DNA of 64,000 nt from Hevea brasiliensis. Taxonomy: Eukaryota > Streptophyta > Magnoliopsida > Malpighiales > Euphorbiaceae. Of this stretch, positions 50,201 through 63,533 are shown piece after piece (position 1 is the first letter of the stretch; each line of letters opens with the position of its first letter). The notes beneath the pieces are model-generated. The model did not search any database and had not been told where the DNA came from. It saw nothing but the letters and a program-made list of their open reading frames with translations. The stretch is from assembly GCF_030052815.1 (NCBI RefSeq), contig NC_079507.1, positions 54,757,571 through 54,821,570 on the forward strand, read 5' to 3'. Both the position numbers and the translations under genes were made by a program.

Positions 50201-53200
50201 ATTAATTCCATCACAAATTAAAAGTAGGTTAGTACTCGACCACTCTTCAAACCCCAGTGGACTTTTGCATTAGGGGGCTTTAGTGATATAAAATCTTAGG
50301 TTTTAGACCTAATGACTAAAGAGTCCAAACCTTTGCATGCATTTTCAACTTAAGCCACAATATTTAATTTTATCAATTTGATTCTCAATAGCAATCAAAT
50401 TATTTGCTAGATGAAAATGCATGAAATTGCTAACATGGCATTCAGTGTGGTGCAACATAATGGAAAGCAACAAAGTATATGTTGAAGGAGTGAAATGGAA
50501 TACTCAGAATGTATTGGAACCAACTATTCCATTTGATTGTTTCTTTACAAGCATCTGTATTTGATATGGTTACTAATATAAGGCACCAAAGATTAATTTC
50601 ATTTAGAACATATGAACATAAAACTCTTCTTTCCATTTTTCTTAGAAAACTTTTCCAAGTTTTCCACAAGCAAACAATCGCAAATTTCCTTCCTTTCCCA
50701 TTGTCAAAGAACAAAATCTATTCTTGAGCCTATGACTAAAAATGTAAACTTTTACATTGAAAAGTTCTTTAATATGATTGAACTTTTAGATTGAGTAGTT
50801 CTTCAATACCCACTTCCATTCCAAACTCTCTACATATAGGGCAACAAAGGAGCAGCAAACCACATACAAAGAAGGATCATTTACTAGACATCAAATAAAA
50901 AATAAAACAAGCATACAAGAAAATACCTCTCCATCTGCAATTATCAGTAATACATGATACTGACCACCACTTTGCTTGACAATGGACATTGCCATTTCAA
51001 TGATAGGTGCAAATGATGTTGCCCCTGCCATGGAATGATACTAAACATAAGCCATAGGAATCAACAACTTCAAGAAATACTTTCAAATTACCAACAAAAT
51101 TTGAGGGACCATAACTCATACCTGAAAGTTGCAAGTAAGGCACAATGTCCCTGTAGCGACCTAAGACTTCCTCAAATCCATTACAAATTCTCTTATCTGG
51201 ATAGAAGGAGAACACATCTCGATCACATGTTGATGCTGTCAACAAAAGTAACATTTGTTACCACATATATATTTCTTAATTGAACTCTCATAAGCAAGCA
51301 TTTATCTAGACATACCATCCCCAAATCCAAAACAAGGAATCATGTTATCCTTATCAAAAGGAGCTAAAGTTTTCCCAATAATGGATATTACTTGTTCGTA
51401 GGGATTTGAAACATCTCCAATGTGATGCAAGCATCGTTTGCCAAATGAGCTGTGACCTATTCATCAAATCACATTTAAAGCATGTTCCACATTCCAAAGC
51501 TACACAATGCATACATTCTAGGTATTGAAGATGAAGCTTAACCTGTCCACTCATTACTCTTCGTGAAATCAATACCAAGAAGAATTTTTGAGGACTCAAG
51601 GCCTGCACGTGCAAGAGCATCACTCACCTGCGAATAAAATAATAGTTCATTCTACCTCAAAATTATTTCAATAGACAGAATGATCAGAGCAATTTCACTG
51701 AAAAAGTAGAACCGTGGGTAAGAATTCCATGCCATTTTTCAATGACAAACAACCAATACAACCAGCCATGTTTCTCAAGCCTGATAAGCCAGAAATAATG
51801 CACAAATACATTTCACAATAATGAAGAAGAACAGAAAATGAAGTTAAACACAATCTGAAGGCTAGTTTGAAAAACACAAGTATTTTGAACACCCAAGTGC
51901 AACAACTGACACCCATAATAAATGTCAGAAGTATATGAACACAACAACCAGCATTACATTCTCTTCCTAAAAACAGAAGATGGCCTATCTTCACTTTCCA
52001 AGACAAGGAAATATGTTATGGGCTATGCTGACGATTTAGTCTAACATATATCCTGCATTCCTGCTTAAGTGAATCAGCATAGCACAATACAAGTGGTTGA
52101 TGCAGTGACAATTTTTTTCAAGAATTTACTAAACATTATCACTAAAAGATATAGTAATATGATAGATAAAAGTTAACTGAAACGTATACACCCTGTCACC
52201 TGGCACCACAATGTCTATTTTGAAGCAGCAAGAATGTGAAGTTCAAATTAGTTGCACAGAAAAGGAGAGAGATACATACAAAACAAATTGTATTTTTATT
52301 GCAATTCAAAGATTCTTAAACAGTAAACACCTTGCATAACATATTTACCTAATTAAATGAGCAAAGCTACTCATTGAGCAAGTTGCAAGTATGCAACATG
52401 GATTCTTAGTTTTATTTATCTCTATCAGCTCACACCATCCTTTCTAATTCTTCTTGTATATCATCTCACATGTATAAGAAAATCACAGAGTCTAAAAGTT
52501 ATTGCATTCTGTATTACCTGATCCAAAGTTTCGCACTCAGCAGCAAGTGTTTCAGAGCAGAAGCCGAAATATTCTTCAAAATAGGATGACTGAGGATATC
52601 CATATGGACCCCCTGAAGAAGAATTTGAACCCTCACATGAGCTTCTGCCCCACAGCTTGCTTCCCTACAGAAATTTACCCGTTACTAACAGAAACCACTT
52701 GTTTCTTTCACATCATAACAATCCTAATCAGCCAAAAAATTGTAAGTATTATTATTCTTTATTCAAACAAATAGGAAAAGAAATCAATGAAGCCAAAAGA
52801 GGACCCTAATATGTGTATCTTAATTCTTAAATGTCTTTCAAACTACCAAGCAGATGAAGGGTACTGAATGATATGGGATGACGATTTAGTTGTACACTTG
52901 TTATATTAACTATGATTACTAAAAGGAACTTCATGTCAGATAGTATTCCCTCCCATCCCCTATCTCTACATAAAGACATGTGGCTCATGTAAAAACCCAG
53001 ATACTCTACTATTTTCCTCCACTAATATTGCTGACTTAAGGCTAAAACACATCAACCTCCTGCATATACTGGCACAAATCTCATCCTTCATCGTTATGGA
53101 ATGAAAAAGCTAAGAGCTCCAAAATCTCAATTGGACAAGTGAACTCATCAGGACAGAGCCAGGGTTTTGCCTTAGCAGTTGCAGACCAGAAAGTTATCGT

Positions 53201-53933
53201 GAAAATTTATAACAAAATTAATATGTAACATCAATCTACAACTATTATTGATTGGATCACGGATAACCCATTTGTTCTTGTGAAATATTTTACGACGCAA
53301 ACTGCACGCACACTGTAATTAACAGAATTGGAAGAACTTAAGATATATTTTTGTGCATTATCTGCCATTGTCATTTATTGTTAGTATGAATTCACAATAT
53401 GCAAACCATTTAAAGATTATCTCTACAGTGAGCTTTAGTTTGATGGATTCCTTCTTCCACACTATATTCAAGCCCAATAGAAAACCCACATTATTATTAT
53501 TTCTAAAAAGGTCAAAAAAATATAAGAGTATTGAACTAGAAAATTTTACGATAGAAGAAAGAAACGATTTTGTTCTTTTGAGCGAGTTACGTTGAAAAAA
53601 ACAAGGACAGTCTTGAAACTAAAATTAGGAACTTTTAAGGTAAATTATAAAAATAAAAATAGCAAACACGGAGTCTGTTTGAACGACGGCGAGGGTGATA
53701 GACGGGTAAATAAAAGTGAGGAGGGGTCCAAACATAAAGGCTCTACCTTTCCATTAATTAATTCCTTTCCTAACAGAACCGTGCAATAACACAATAAATA
53801 CAGTAAAAAAAGAGAAATGTTTAAAGGCTTGTCCTCATGCAGTTCGATCAAGAGACCAGAATTCTGGATTGATAGTGCAAGAGAAAGAGAGAATAGCACA
53901 AACGCTTGGTTTTAGTTTATAGTTCATACCCAT
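47250..53933 (-). pseudogene. RGLG-type RING/vWA E3 ubiquitin ligase, broken by LINE and frameshift
   Basis: Exons (minus): 53933-53930, 52679-52533 (approximate), 51627-51543, 51456-51316, 51235-51122, 51024-50927, 49872-49823, 49736-49631, 49498-48123 (interrupted), 48018-47865, 47507-47451, 47345-47250. Seen are copine/vWA motifs (GIDFTKSNEWTG, NPYEQVISIIGKTL, CFGFGDAS, DVFSFYPDKRICNGFEEVL, LPLSIILVGVGDETWD) and a C-terminal RING (CSICTWNLKEVVFDCGHQ, then CPFCRRP). Without defects it would be about 391 residues. RGLG ligases ubiquitinate targets at membranes in stress and hormone signalling. A 1237-bp LINE splits exon 9, and exon 2 has one extra G relative to the other copy, causing an early stop. 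Both make it nonfunctional. Confidence 0.88.
48154..49390 (-). mobile_element. 5'-truncated RTE LINE inserted in an RGLG exon
   Basis: The element is flanked by an exact 14-bp duplication, tgttgtgctatact (48140-48153 and 49391-49404). It lies in the same orientation as RGLG and its 3' end is a (ctcaa)n tail. It encodes an RT C-terminal half with a conserved FANDIILIDE (degraded FADD) and frame breaks. The host exon reads IPSQYSTTKYLNLG when the element is ignored. Confidence 0.95.
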
Positions 53934-54397
53934 TTTGGAAAGCGTTCATACCCATTTTGGAAAGCTGAGGGTGAAAAATTTTGGGGGTATGGTCGGTGAG
54001 TAATGGAAATCGACAAGATCTCAGAATTCCTTTTTGTGAAGTAACAACACGCTTGGTCAGTTCCTCCTGCTAGATCCTATCAGCATCAATCAGCAGAACC
54101 CAAGAACCCGACTCAGTCGCCAGGAGAAGCAACAAGCGGTGAAGGAATGGTCTCGAAATTTATACTACTTGCGCTAGATTTTTGGAAACCTGCTGCTCTT
54201 CGTCTTAAAGGAATGACCAGGTGAAACCAAACAGACCACCAGTCTAAGGAGCTGTATAGTGTTCCGGCGTATGGTGTATTCTTGGGTATAATTTTCCTTA
54301 AGCGTGTGGGCTCCAATTGATCCAATGCTAGACAGACAGCAATATCTCTCGTCCACGTGTAAGTTTCTAGAGTTGTCGCAGGATACTGGCCCATTTT
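51444..54397 (-). repeat. Segmental duplicate of 41693-44553
   Basis: RGLG exons 1-3, their introns and the upstream region are near-identical to 41693-44553, in direct orientation about 9.8 kb apart. The homology ends in intron 3 on one side and about 210 bp (44k copy) past the start codon on the other. Confidence 0.9.
53923..53966. repeat. 22-bp tandem duplication at the RGLG start codon
   Basis: The unit ttcatacccattttggaaag is present twice here and once in the 44.2-kb copy, so there are two possible ATGGGTATGAA starts in different frames relative to exon 2. Confidence 0.9.
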
Positions 54398-54715
54398 TTC
54401 GTTTCTTTCTCCAATAAATTAGATACCATCAGGCCCCAGATATCAAAACTTTGCACTTTTCTGCGCCCCACATATCATAGGAAACGAAGTCATTGAGTTG
54501 CATGGTCAGCAGCCGCGTCAATGGATAAGCATAGCGTTCCCACGGCTTTTCTTAATTTTAATATTTCTAATTAATTTCTTAAAGATTATGATATCACGAT
54601 GAAGTTAAACAAATATACAGAAACACAGAGCATTATTCCACTTAACGAAAATTTCAAGATTTCTTAACCAATGCTATTCTTTGATACAACAAAAACCTTA
54701 CAGACAATTATTATG

Positions 54716-56400
54716 AAATGTTGTCATAGGTACAAGAAACTTTGTAACAGTCGTTGATCATCTTCAGGCATTTTGCGTTCCTGCAATACAATTTGTATGA
54801 TGAAAATAGTAAATAAAAGGAACTAAAGCAACAGAATATATGAGAAATATTAAGATTCCATCAATTTTGTAAGCTGACATCAACTCATTTGCTGCAGATA
54901 TAGAGCAAGTCATAAAAAGAATTATAATGTGAAGTGAACACCAAGTGTGTTTCATTTGCAGTTCATTCATTCCAAATCAAGTATCTAAGGACTAAATTAC
55001 AATAGGGTTCACTCAAATTAGACATCAACTTAAGCACATACCTCCGCTAAGACATGAATATGATGCATTAACATCTAATCAAGTGTAAAATAATTTTGAA
55101 AAATTTTATCAACCTACTTTTCATGTGAAAATTTTATATTCTTATTTTCAATCTTGACATGACTAAGAATAAAAAGATCAATAGAATAATATATAGATTA
55201 TTCTTTCCACTCCACAGCAACTTAAGGCAGGAATATCATTTTATATGAAGAAAGTAATATCAATTTTCTCACCTTTTCACCAGCTGCTACAAGGAGGAGC
55301 CTGCTTCTTGATTTTGCACTCAACAAAAAATTCCTGGAATTCATTTTTTTCAGCATTGTCAAATGAGGTATAATGCGCTCTTATGATGTGGCTTAAATTT
55401 TGGATATGTTTTCATGGATCTGAATTTTGACCCTACTCGAAAAGCCCACGTTACTGCCCAAATAGAATATTTTGTAAGATTTGTGGTGGTACCGGACCAG
55501 CACAAATATTATATTATCTGCCTATTTCTGCAGTATTGTAAGAGTTTTGGAAAATCTACTAGAGCTAAGGTTTGGAGAATTCTGTGTAATTCTATCTCTC
55601 TCTTTTTCTAATTTAGTGTATTTTCTCTCATATTTGGATGGTGGACGTAGATTTTACAGCAGAAGCATGTAACTATATCCATTTTTTTTTCTTTTCTCTA
55701 TATTGTGATTGTGCAACTGTGTGTGTCTGTGCTTGCTATAACAATGAGCCTAATGATCAAAACATCAGAAGGAATAAAGAATCAAAACCCAACCACATCA
55801 ATGAGTCTTGAGCAAGTTGCATTCCCTTGAGACTATAACCTACCATGGATCCTTCTACAAGTGCCTACAATAAGAGAATTTTACATAATTTCAGGGTTTG
55901 CACTACCATTATCATCTCAATTGCAAAATAATAAATAAAAAGTAGTTAGAATAGGAATACCAAGAACCGAGAGTACCCACACTACTAACACATTTCTAGT
56001 GAAATCCCAAAAACTTTTATATCATTCACAACAGGGATTTATAAATTTTAGAGGAAAGGTACTTGTGAATAAGGAATACTACCACATTGTACATCAGAAA
56101 TATAAAGGTCTGTCCTTTTCCAACGACAAAGTAAAATGTAGTATCAGACACTGAGTTCTCTCCAATATTATTACTAGACCAATCCTTGAATTTTTCCAGA
56201 ACATAAAAATTATAAAATGGCATTCTATTGCTGTAATAAAATTCAACTTATGAGAGATTAACATGTTCTCACATCAGAGATATTGTATCTGTAACCAAAA
56301 CTTACCGTGTATAGTTCCACTGCAGGAAGCTTTCCAGAATTCTAAGTTTTCTTCAAAAGTTTTAAGACCACTATGAATGTCTCCGGAATGTAGATAGCAC
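54716..56400 (-). pseudogene. Possible PPR-protein gene remnant
   Basis: Four separated minus-strand segments read as exons with GT-AG edges. They are 56400-56306 (CYLHSGDIHSGLKTFEENLE), about 55858-55795 (EGSMVGYSLKGMQLAQDSL), about 55351-55273 (KKMNSRNFLLSAKSRSRLLL then VAAGEK), and about 54781-54726 (ERKMPEDDQRLLQSFLYL, stop). The wording resembles the C-terminal part of a plant mitochondrial pentatricopeptide protein, from memory only. Large parts expected between the last segments appear to be missing, so decay is likely. No start was found. Confidence 0.4.
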
Positions 56401-58717
56401 CTAGACGAAAATATACTATAGTTGAAGTATCCAATTGAAAGCTATATTTTTTTTCCTATGCAGATGTAAGATTAGTGTGGGACTAACTGTTATATGCCCA
56501 ACAAGGAATTGGCTTGGAACACACAGACCATAATGATTAGACAACCTATGGTTCACTAGCAAGTAAACAATGAAAATTATCTTTCTTGTAAGTTCCCATC
56601 TGTATTGATAATCCACATTGTTAATCAACACCTAACATATTTTAGCTAACGCCTCATTCTTTCCTTTCTTCCTATTTTCCTCACAGTGCCATATGTTAGA
56701 ACCATATCATGTCAAATTATTCACAATGATTCTCAGTGTGTGTTTGTTTTTCTCTCTTGCCAGTTATTTTCTGATACATTCTTCCTTACCAGCCAACATC
56801 ACAAGTTTAATAAACTTGCAACTTTTCTACCTCTCAACAACTTGTATAACATTCTAATAGTTAAAGCTCTTAGTTCACTCAATCGAGAGCCATAAATAAA
56901 ATTAAACTAATCCTTTCTTCTAAAATTCAATTCTCCAAATATACAAGTATTGTTTGCAACATATGCCACCAGAACTTTCTCCAGATATGCTTAATTCAAT
57001 AAAAATCATATAAAAATTCTAAATTGCTATATCACACTAGCTTATTGAGATCTTTGGTCCTCCTTTTCCCAATTCCAAAACTTTGCTCATTCTATTTTAT
57101 AGAACCCATTAGTCTGGTCCTTCAAAAGTCTAGAAAACATGTTTTGAGCGATATCTTTTGATGTAGAACCAAAAATACTCGAAAGGGAAAAGCAACAAAA
57201 TTCTCAAAACTCTTATTAAATTATCAGTTGTCAATAATAATCATGATAAATCTCTACTAAAATACCTAGATTACATGGGTATTTATAGTCTAATAACTAG
57301 ACACATATATGCAAATCACACCCTTAGACACATACCATAGACAACTTTAGTGAAAATATATCTAGAAATTAAAAGAAATCTGAAAAATTAAAAGAAATCT
57401 GAACATCAAAGTCGCTATGAGCTCTGCACAATAAATACCATAACTAAAGTGATTACTAAACTCTCTCATTGTTTGGGCCATAATAGGGAAGAACGTACGT
57501 ATGCTCCTAGCACTCTTCTATAAAACCACTATTATAAACCAAAAGGTGAGAACTTTGACTTAAGAATGGTAATATACCAAGTCAAACGGAGGGGGGAAAA
57601 ACTTTTTCTTGAATTACTGCATTTCTCATCAAGACATCAACCAAACAGAATATTAAAGAAACCAACATGGGGTTTTTCTATATATATATAATTTACATTT
57701 GTGCTTTTCTCTATATGCGTTTAATTATCTAGTGGAAAGGGAAATCAAGAGAAGAGAGTACCAGAAATTGATTGAATTAGGAGTTTCATTGTTGGAGGGA
57801 GTGAGAGTAGGGTTTAATGCGAGATTCTTTTGGTAACGTTTTAAATTGTACGAAACACACCGTTTTAGCCGTTAAGATCCAACGCATCTTTTGCTGAGAA
57901 ATGAATGGAATAACTGATGTGGACCTTGGGCTCAGTGGCTGGGCCTAGGAGTTCTATTTATAGGTGGCGTTTTTTTTTTTTTCCTTTTTTTTTAATCAAA
58001 GAAAGCAATTTTATTGAATAAACTAAAAAAAATATATCTATGCTTTGCCAATTAAATTGGATTAATTGGGGTGAAAAAATTGGTTCAGTGGGGACTTGAA
58101 CCTAATACACTTTTAGCCATTAAAATGGTGTTTGGTTTCACTTTTAAATCGATTAAACTGCCTTATAAATAGAAAGTTATAAATATATTAATATTTGATT
58201 TGATTTACAAATTAAAAAAACTATTAAAACAACTCAAAAGTTATAAGTAAGGTATCTTTTACTTATAATTTATCTACCTATATTAAAATTACTATTTAAC
58301 TAAATAAAAAAAATTATATTATCCTAATAATTTTTAGATATATTAACATTATTTTCATTTTAACAACTACAACACTCAATTATATACACTTTTTAGTTAT
58401 TTTGATAAATTAAATTTCTTTTAAACATTTCTATTTAAATATTTAAACTATTTAAAAATTAATTTTAAATAATTTTATCAAATAATTATTTATTTTTAAA
58501 TTAAGTTATAAATTAAAAGTAAGTAGTGAAGTCAAACACTCTCTCAATAGCTAAGCAATCAATAATTTTTTTAATTTAGGTTAGAATTGTAAAATTTTTA
58601 AAATTCAGATTTTTTTATAATTTTCTAAAAAAAAAATTTTGGAATATCAAATAACAGACTTGTCACTAACAAAGCTCCAGCATAAGTCTCAATCAATTGG
58701 TTAGAGAAAGCCTGACT
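56401..58717. other. Noncoding region between the PPR-like remnant and the ESF2 copy 4 block
   Basis: No convincing exon is seen. A moderately complex stretch at 57720-57950 could be the start of the minus-strand gene at 54.7-56.4 kb. From 58130 it is AT-rich. ESF2-block homology starts at about 58718. Confidence 0.4.
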
Positions 58718-59220
58718 TTAAGGTCGAAATGCCTAAAAACTCCTTTTAAGTCAATGTACAACTTTGCCTTGACGTTTGTCCACTACTTCAAATTAACAGA
58801 TACGTTCAACAACACGAAATTTTTATCTAAAAACTCATCGTTGAATTTTTATTAAAAAAAAAAAAACCCTCATCGTTGAATTAAATTTTGTAGTCAAAAT
58901 TTGGTACATAATATGCTTCCGTAAAAGGAATAGCAATGGAAATCAAGTACATAGTATGCTTCCTTAAAAGGCTTTACAGTATGTGGGCTGTCATTATAAT
59001 CAAAGTCACGGCCATGACGATCCTCGAGTAGAGTGATACAGCACAATCTCTCAGTTCCATAAATAATCACCAGCAACATTGTGAAAATGGTAACAAAATT
59101 GTAAGATGCTCTGTTAATGCATCAAAAAGTCGAAGAACCAAACCCACAGACAAGTAAAGCAGTATTTGGTATCTTCCTAAGCTCCTCATGTCGAACAAAA
59201 ACTGAAAACTTCAAAACCTA

Positions 59221-62200
59221 TTACCATAAACCACCAAATACCTGCACAGGACAACACAAACCGAGCGTAAGGAATAAGGTAATATGAAGTTGATACCTGT
59301 AAATAATGACTCACTCACCCCAGCCAGAATGTCTTTTGAGAGTTGAGATTTGCTTTCTTCCACTTTATTTGCAACTGGTTTTGTCTGTGGGAATTGACGG
59401 ATGACCTTCGGTGCTTGCTCACCAACAGAGAGTTGACCTCCTGACTCTTGTTGGACCTTTTGTTTCTGCAGAAGCAATAATGCAGGAACATAAATGCACT
59501 ATAAAAATAAACGCTCAGTAGACAACAAAAAGGAGACGGTGAAAATAAAACTTCATGCCATAAATAATAAATTCACTGAATTATTTGATTTAAAAAAAAA
59601 AAAAAAAACCTTTATGCCATAAAAAGATATTGAACTACCTCAAATCTACAAGTTTTCTCTCTACCAAACAAGTGGTCCTAAAACCATAAATGTGCAAAAA
59701 GTATAATCATTGACCTTGAAAATGAGTACAAAAGATGTGTGCGCTGAATCCATTACTTTGTAATAAAATAGGCTGCTTCAAGGGGGAAAAGAGATCTAGG
59801 TGGCTTGAAATTTTTAGTTATTCATATGTTAAATGTTTACTGCAGTAGGCTGCGGCATCTACTTCACCTTCTCACAAATTCAATTAAAGAAGTGGGATTT
59901 CTTTTGATATTATGACACAATTTGACGAGGGGCTGCAATATCAAAATAAGAAACAGCAATTACAACATGGGTCTACCTTGACTGGTTTCAGTAAGTGGGG
60001 ATTTGAGTATAGATCATTGCATGCATAAGTTTGTGTCAAAGTGCTCTCCTTAGACAAAGAGAAGATGAAGAAAAAAAAGAGATTAGCGATTACCAAATAC
60101 TGAATTGAATGTCAGGAACACTCGCACACTCTCTCTCTCTCTGGAGTCTGGACCACTTTCTCCTCTTAATGTGCATGGCATGCATGTGCACAAATGCCAT
60201 GTGTGTAGCATTCACATTTCGTTCAAGGCATGGCCTCTAGTGAACTTTCACTTTCCATCTTCTGAAATTCAGTTTCTAGAATACCCATCAGATCTAGGCA
60301 TGCATTATGATACCTGTTCTATTTGACGTGATATGCAAGGTAATTTTTTGTAACATTCTGTTATGTGATTGCTACGTGCAAGGTCTCTTGAGGTAAGAGA
60401 AAAGAGTGCACTTAATGCCATGTTAACATATACTGAACATGGGATAAAGATTCAACAAAGAACAGGGACCTAGAAATGACAATTCACAAAACCTTGACAC
60501 AGAAAGACATACACCCAAAAACACAACCCTGTGGCAATAATCCTTTCCTCCCTCATTCCTGCTTCTCCAGTTTCTTCTATTTAACTGAAGAGACTTGTTG
60601 GTCATTTTGCACAGATATAATTAGTTCCATTCACATAGAACAGTCTTATACATGGGCTGGCATGTCTGAGCTGTTAACCTGTGTCCAAATAACACAACTA
60701 GCCATGAAGCATCTCAGAGCATGAAGACCCAACATTTCAAAAACAAGGTAAGACCATTTGTTCCAGTACCTTCGTGATTCCCCAGTTGGTCTTAATGCAT
60801 ATAAAACCTATGGTTGGGGTTTCTAACAACTCAACTCAACTCAACTCAACTCAACTAAGCCTTTATCTCAAAAATTTTGGATCGGGCTATATGGATTCTC
60901 TTTCTCCACTCTAAATGATTTTGAGTTAAATCCTAGGAAATGTGTAATGCTTCTAGATCATGTTATATCACTCTCTTCCGAGTCAGTTTAGGTCTACCCC
61001 TTCTTTTCTTTCTATTCTATAACCTAATGTGCTCTACTTGTATAACTGAAGCCTCCGTATGTCTACGCTTCACATGACCAAACCATCTCAATCTCCCTTC
61101 TTTCAACTTATCCTCAATTGGCACCGCCTTCACTGAACTTGCAATGCATGTATTCTGTCTTTGTTCTACTTAACTTAAAACCCTTTAACTCTAAAGTACT
61201 TCTCCAAAAATCTAGCTTTCTATTAACTCATTCTCGCGTCTCATCTATCAGAACTATATGTGATCAAAGAGCTGAAATTGCTCCACTCCATCCAAACTAA
61301 CGAAGAAGTTGCTCCACTACCCAAACACACTTAAACCATTCCTATAAAGGGCTGAAATACTGTTGTCCATGTGTAGAATTTAAAAGATGAGGAAACCAAA
61401 AGATGCCTAGCCAAAGAACCTCAGTTCTGTTTAATATTTTAGAAAAATTATAAGGAATCTAAAAAATAGTAACCTGAACTAGCTCAAAATTGTACACAGT
61501 TATACAATATTTACCTTTTTTAATCGTTCTTCTATAGAACTCAAAGCACGAGATTGATCCACCTTATTGAGATAGAAATCCCGCTCCCTCTTTGCAGCAG
61601 AAATTTCTAGAGCTAATTTCTGCTCTCGCATAGCACTCTTATATGCTGCAATAGAAACACCAGGACTTAGACATACAGAAAACTATAAAAAATTACCTGA
61701 TAATGATATGACAAACGAGAAATGTCTTCTCTACCAATTTCTTCTGTAAGATCATCCCACTTGAATTTACTCAAGTATTTGATATTCCAAAGGTCATAAT
61801 AGAATTGAGACCTCTTTCTACCACCTAAACATGAAAAAATTAATTAATATATAAATAAAGGAAAACATGAGCAGATAAAAACATGCAGCTAATAGGAACT
61901 ACACAAACTTCGCAATATTCTGCTAAAACATTAGGAGGAAGACATCAAGAAAAACATGGACTATATCCAAAAAAAAAATGAGTATATATATATATATAAG
62001 ATACTTAAGTAAACCCAATTCTTCATTTGGGCGACAACACAAACAACAGACAGAAATGAAAGTGAAAAAGGAACCACAATCCAAACAAAGAATAAGAATT
62101 TTAGGCCAAGTAGCTAGGTTAAAAGGGGCTCATGCATTTTGCTCATATATAATTTCCAATATCAAGGAAAGAATTTTGATTTTATTGGTTTCTCAACATG

Positions 62201-63533
62201 AAAGCTAATTCTTACTCCGTTGTCCAAAATATACACAAATAAGAACACCAAGGAGCTTATATATAAATTACATGCAAAATTTTATAGGAAAAAAATCATT
62301 GCAATTAATTACCAACCTATTTGTTCACCATTTAACATATTGGCAACCCTTTTTGCAATGCTCTTATTGGTAAATTCAACCCACCTGCAGGTTACAGACG
62401 AGGAGAATCAGTTGATTACTTAAATAGCAATTTAATGCAATCTTTCTATGTTAAACAAAATCAAAGATACAATGTCAAGTAGGTCGTTATAAACACACAC
62501 ACACACACAGGGGGAGAGAAAGACAGAGAGATCCAGAGTATCCTAGGAATATTAGCTGTTAATTCTATGAAGCTATGTTAAATTGTTTAGCATAAATTTA
62601 ACAGCATTTTTTCCTTTTAACATACCCTTCAGAGAATTCTTGACCTCGAAATCCACCAGCTCTTTTGCGATTTACTCGAGCAGTGGGATCTGTAGAGTAA
62701 AATAATGCATTCTCTTTAATTGATTAACTGCTTACTATCACATAACTTGAGGAGGTTTGCTAATATGACTAATCAGAAAGATGAATAAGAGAAAAAGTTA
62801 AGAATTGAATAGTTATCAATTGGTCACCTTCAGGTGCAAGGTAGATCCTCTGTATTTCTCCATATTGGGAAAGAATATGACGAAGCTTTACATGATCCAT
62901 GTGGGGAGGGATTCGACTTAAGTAGCAAACACCACGCTTGTCAGCCTTAGCAGCTTCCTTTAGTAACTGCTCTTTATTCTTCTTCTTCTTCTTTTGAAGC
63001 CTATTGACCATTTCAACATTGGATTTTGGATCCTCTTCTTCTATAGGATTTATTCCAATGACCTCTTCTTCTATAGGATTTATTCCAATGACCTCTTCTT
63101 CTTCCTTGCCTTTTGCAGTTTCAATTTTTCCACCTTCAGCTGCTGGATTCACCTCCTGTGGAAAACCCACTGTATTAACATCTTCCTCTTCATCCTCAGC
63201 AGTTTTCTGTAATAATTGCCTTTTTGTTTCCTTTACTTTCTTTTTCCTCTCACCATTAGATTTTTTACTACCTTCCTTGCTTAAAGAAGCTTCCTCCAAC
63301 AATTTCTTCTTTATTTTATTTTTCCCACTTTCCATCCTCATATCACCAGCTTGTAAATTCCCTCCAGCTGGAGGGCTGTGTTCATGGATCTCCTGTTCAT
63401 ACTCTGTTTTTACACTTTCCTGCGATTGCTTTTTCTTTTTATTCTTCCTACTTGTAGCCCTTTCTGCACTGGACTTTGGACACCCTTCATTCTGAGAACT
63501 CGACCCAGTAACCTTATATTCTTCATTAGCCAT
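59221..63533 (-). CDS. ESF2/ABT1-like pre-rRNA processing factor, copy 4
   Basis: Seven exons: 63533-62828, 62689-62626, 62384-62317, 61824-61735, 61645-61515, 59465-59319, 59241-59221. Phases are consistent, giving 408 residues. Layout is as in copy 3: [10 protein letters not shown] start, Lys/Glu-rich N-terminal half, RRM-like domain from [14 protein letters not shown], then [16 protein letters not shown] and a C-terminus of [13 protein letters not shown]. Two peculiarities are visible. A 30-bp in-frame tandem duplication (63031-63090) repeats [10 protein letters not shown], and the ancestral TAG stop has become TGG, adding one Trp before TAA. It keeps the native upstream flank shared with copy 1, which makes it the best candidate for the parental gene. 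Its 3' flank stops at 58718 with no Rab2 partner. Confidence 0.92.
60826..61262 (-). mobile_element. RTE LINE 3' fragment in ESF2 intron 5
   Basis: It occupies the same insertion site as the fragments at 18150 and 38885. The tail is longer here, with six caact-type units. No intact frame. Confidence 0.88.
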
